NCBI GenBank assembly: GCA_965646165.1
Contig: CBFFYP010000144.1
Location: forward strand, 1 to 6,630
Reading direction: 5' to 3'
Length of the DNA stretch: 6,630 bases
From: MGBC114844 sp910585855
GTDB taxonomy: Bacteria; Bacillota; Clostridia; Lachnospirales; Lachnospiraceae
Shown: positions 6,154 through 6,630 of the stretch, in pieces
How the letters are laid out: every line of letters starts with the position of its first letter
Position numbering within the stretch: the stretch's first letter is position 1
Translations under genes and position numbers: made by a program
The notes under the pieces: model-generated
The model's database searches: none
What the model saw: only the letters and a program-made list of their open reading frames with translations
What the model was told of the DNA's origin: nothing

Positions 6154-6164
6154 GGGAAAGTTCC
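6154..6164. repeat. Target-site duplication, right copy of element B
   Basis: GGGAAAGTTCC follows the right end ...CGCCTATG directly. The next base is C on both sides, so the target was GGGAAAGTTCCC, close to the GGG-N5-CCC preference known for IS231. Confidence 0.88.
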
Positions 6165-6503
6165 CTGAAATTGCTCCTGCCCTTCCATATTTTACGGAGC
6201 AGGAAAAGCAGCAAAATCCAGACCATTTTTATCGGAATATACAAAAAGTCATAATCTAAGGCATACAGCTTATCCTTAGAAGCCAGTACATTCTCAGTCA
6301 GCAGCAATAAAATATCTGCCAGAAATAACAGTGAATAATTCAGCATGGAAAAGAAAATGCTCTGTTTCCAATCCGTCCTATAAAACAGCCTGCAGAACAC
6401 TGCCAGGATCAACTTTTCCGTTCCACAAAAGTATCCAAGAAATACACATACCCCCATGTTTCTATCGCCATGATACAGAATGAAAGTATCCACCGCCCCA
6501 TGA

Positions 6504-6630
6504 TCACTCCGCCCCCTTAAACAGTGTGAACTGCCGCTTCACCTCCGGATACCTGGACTTTGGCACGGATATCTCCTTCCCCGTGGTCAGCACCATGACA
6601 TAGCTGCTGAGTTTCCCGATGTACCTCATG
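6504..6630 (-). CDS. AgrA-type response regulator, LytTR DNA-binding domain, C-terminal 41 residues
   Basis: The minus-strand frame enters from the right edge and ends with TGA at 6504. The visible residues read MRYIGKLSSYVMVLTTGKEI, then SVPKSRYPEVKRQFTLFKGAE. The order of a hydrophobic strand, a tyrosine-containing turn, a TTGKEISVP strand and a final helix is that of a LytTR domain, in which the conserved 'YIN..RYI..I' region precedes 'G..I.V..' and a terminal helix. The start of this domain and the phospho-receiver domain lie outside the window. The stop is 2 bases before the kinase start, and the kinase ribosome site lies inside the last codons. The two are therefore an operon with translational coupling, the usual order for such regulator and kinase pairs. 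It would be expected to bind direct repeats such as those at 3883-3924. Confidence 0.75.
   Translation of the reverse strand, partial: MRYIGKLSSYVMVLTTGKEISVPKSRYPEVKRQFTLFKGAE

Larger units (their letters stand above)
3927..6501 (-). pseudogene. AgrC-like quorum-sensing-type sensor kinase gene, split by IS element B and frameshifted
   Basis: The original start is ATG 6501, with GGCGGAG ahead of it and only 2 bases after the response-regulator stop. It reads MGRWILSFCIMAIETWGYVY and FLDTFVERKS, a typical first membrane helix, then stops at 6409. The next frame continues from about 6413 as KLILAVFCRLFYRTDWKQSI, FFSMLNYSLLFLADILLLL and WILLLFLLRKIWKGRSNFREL. Element B follows at 6153-4705, and the remainder is the C-terminal fragment ending at 3927. 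Removing element B and one duplication gives KGRSNFRELSRKEWGMFF in frame. The restored gene is 1115 bases, about 370 codons, versus roughly 420-440 usual for AgrC-like proteins. The frameshift at 6410-6419 may therefore accompany a deletion of membrane helices. The intact protein would sense a peptide at the membrane and phosphorylate the neighbouring regulator. Confidence 0.8.

Overview
The window looks like a decaying piece of a Clostridia chromosome, most likely Lachnospiraceae. I infer this from the AgrC/AgrA-type GHKL kinase and LytTR regulator pair, the strong AAGGAGG-type ribosome sites, and the small MSISG/MSVNG-type proteins. No database search was possible, so family names beyond the kinase, the regulator and the IS4-type transposases are tentative.

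All host genes lie on the minus strand and read from the right edge to the left edge. From upstream to downstream they are: the end of a LytTR response regulator (6504-6630); an AgrC-like sensor kinase gene (6501 to 3927) split by an insertion sequence; a pair of tandem repeats just after the kinase stop (3883-3924) that could be a LytTR binding site; a ~240-codon pseudogene starting MSISG (3774 to 3057); a ~120-codon broken gene (3026 to 1366) split by a second insertion sequence; an intact 79-aa gene (1315 to 1076); an intergenic stretch with alternative hairpins; a ~215-codon gene starting MSVNG with two compensating frameshifts (919 to 275); and the intact start of a further gene (228 to the left edge). 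Spacing, shared strand and good ribosome sites suggest one operon downstream of a quorum-sensing-type two-component system.

Two related but oppositely oriented IS4-family elements interrupt this locus. Element A (1484-2772) carries a badly decayed minus-strand transposase. It also has one clear end, one damaged end and an 11-bp target duplication (one copy reduced to 9). Element B (4705-6153, 1449 bp) has 21-bp ends with two mismatches, a perfect 11-bp target duplication and a decayed plus-strand transposase. In both cases, removing the element and one duplication on paper restores the interrupted host reading frame exactly, which is the strongest evidence in the window.

Nearly all long open frames on the plus strand between 2426 and 4532 are antisense shadows. 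The two apparent gene-free stretches, 1.4-2.75 kb and 4.8-6.15 kb, are transposase remains rather than intergenic DNA. What is left intact is the regulator end, a chimeric C-terminal kinase fragment whose start lies inside element B, the 79-aa gene and the left-edge gene.
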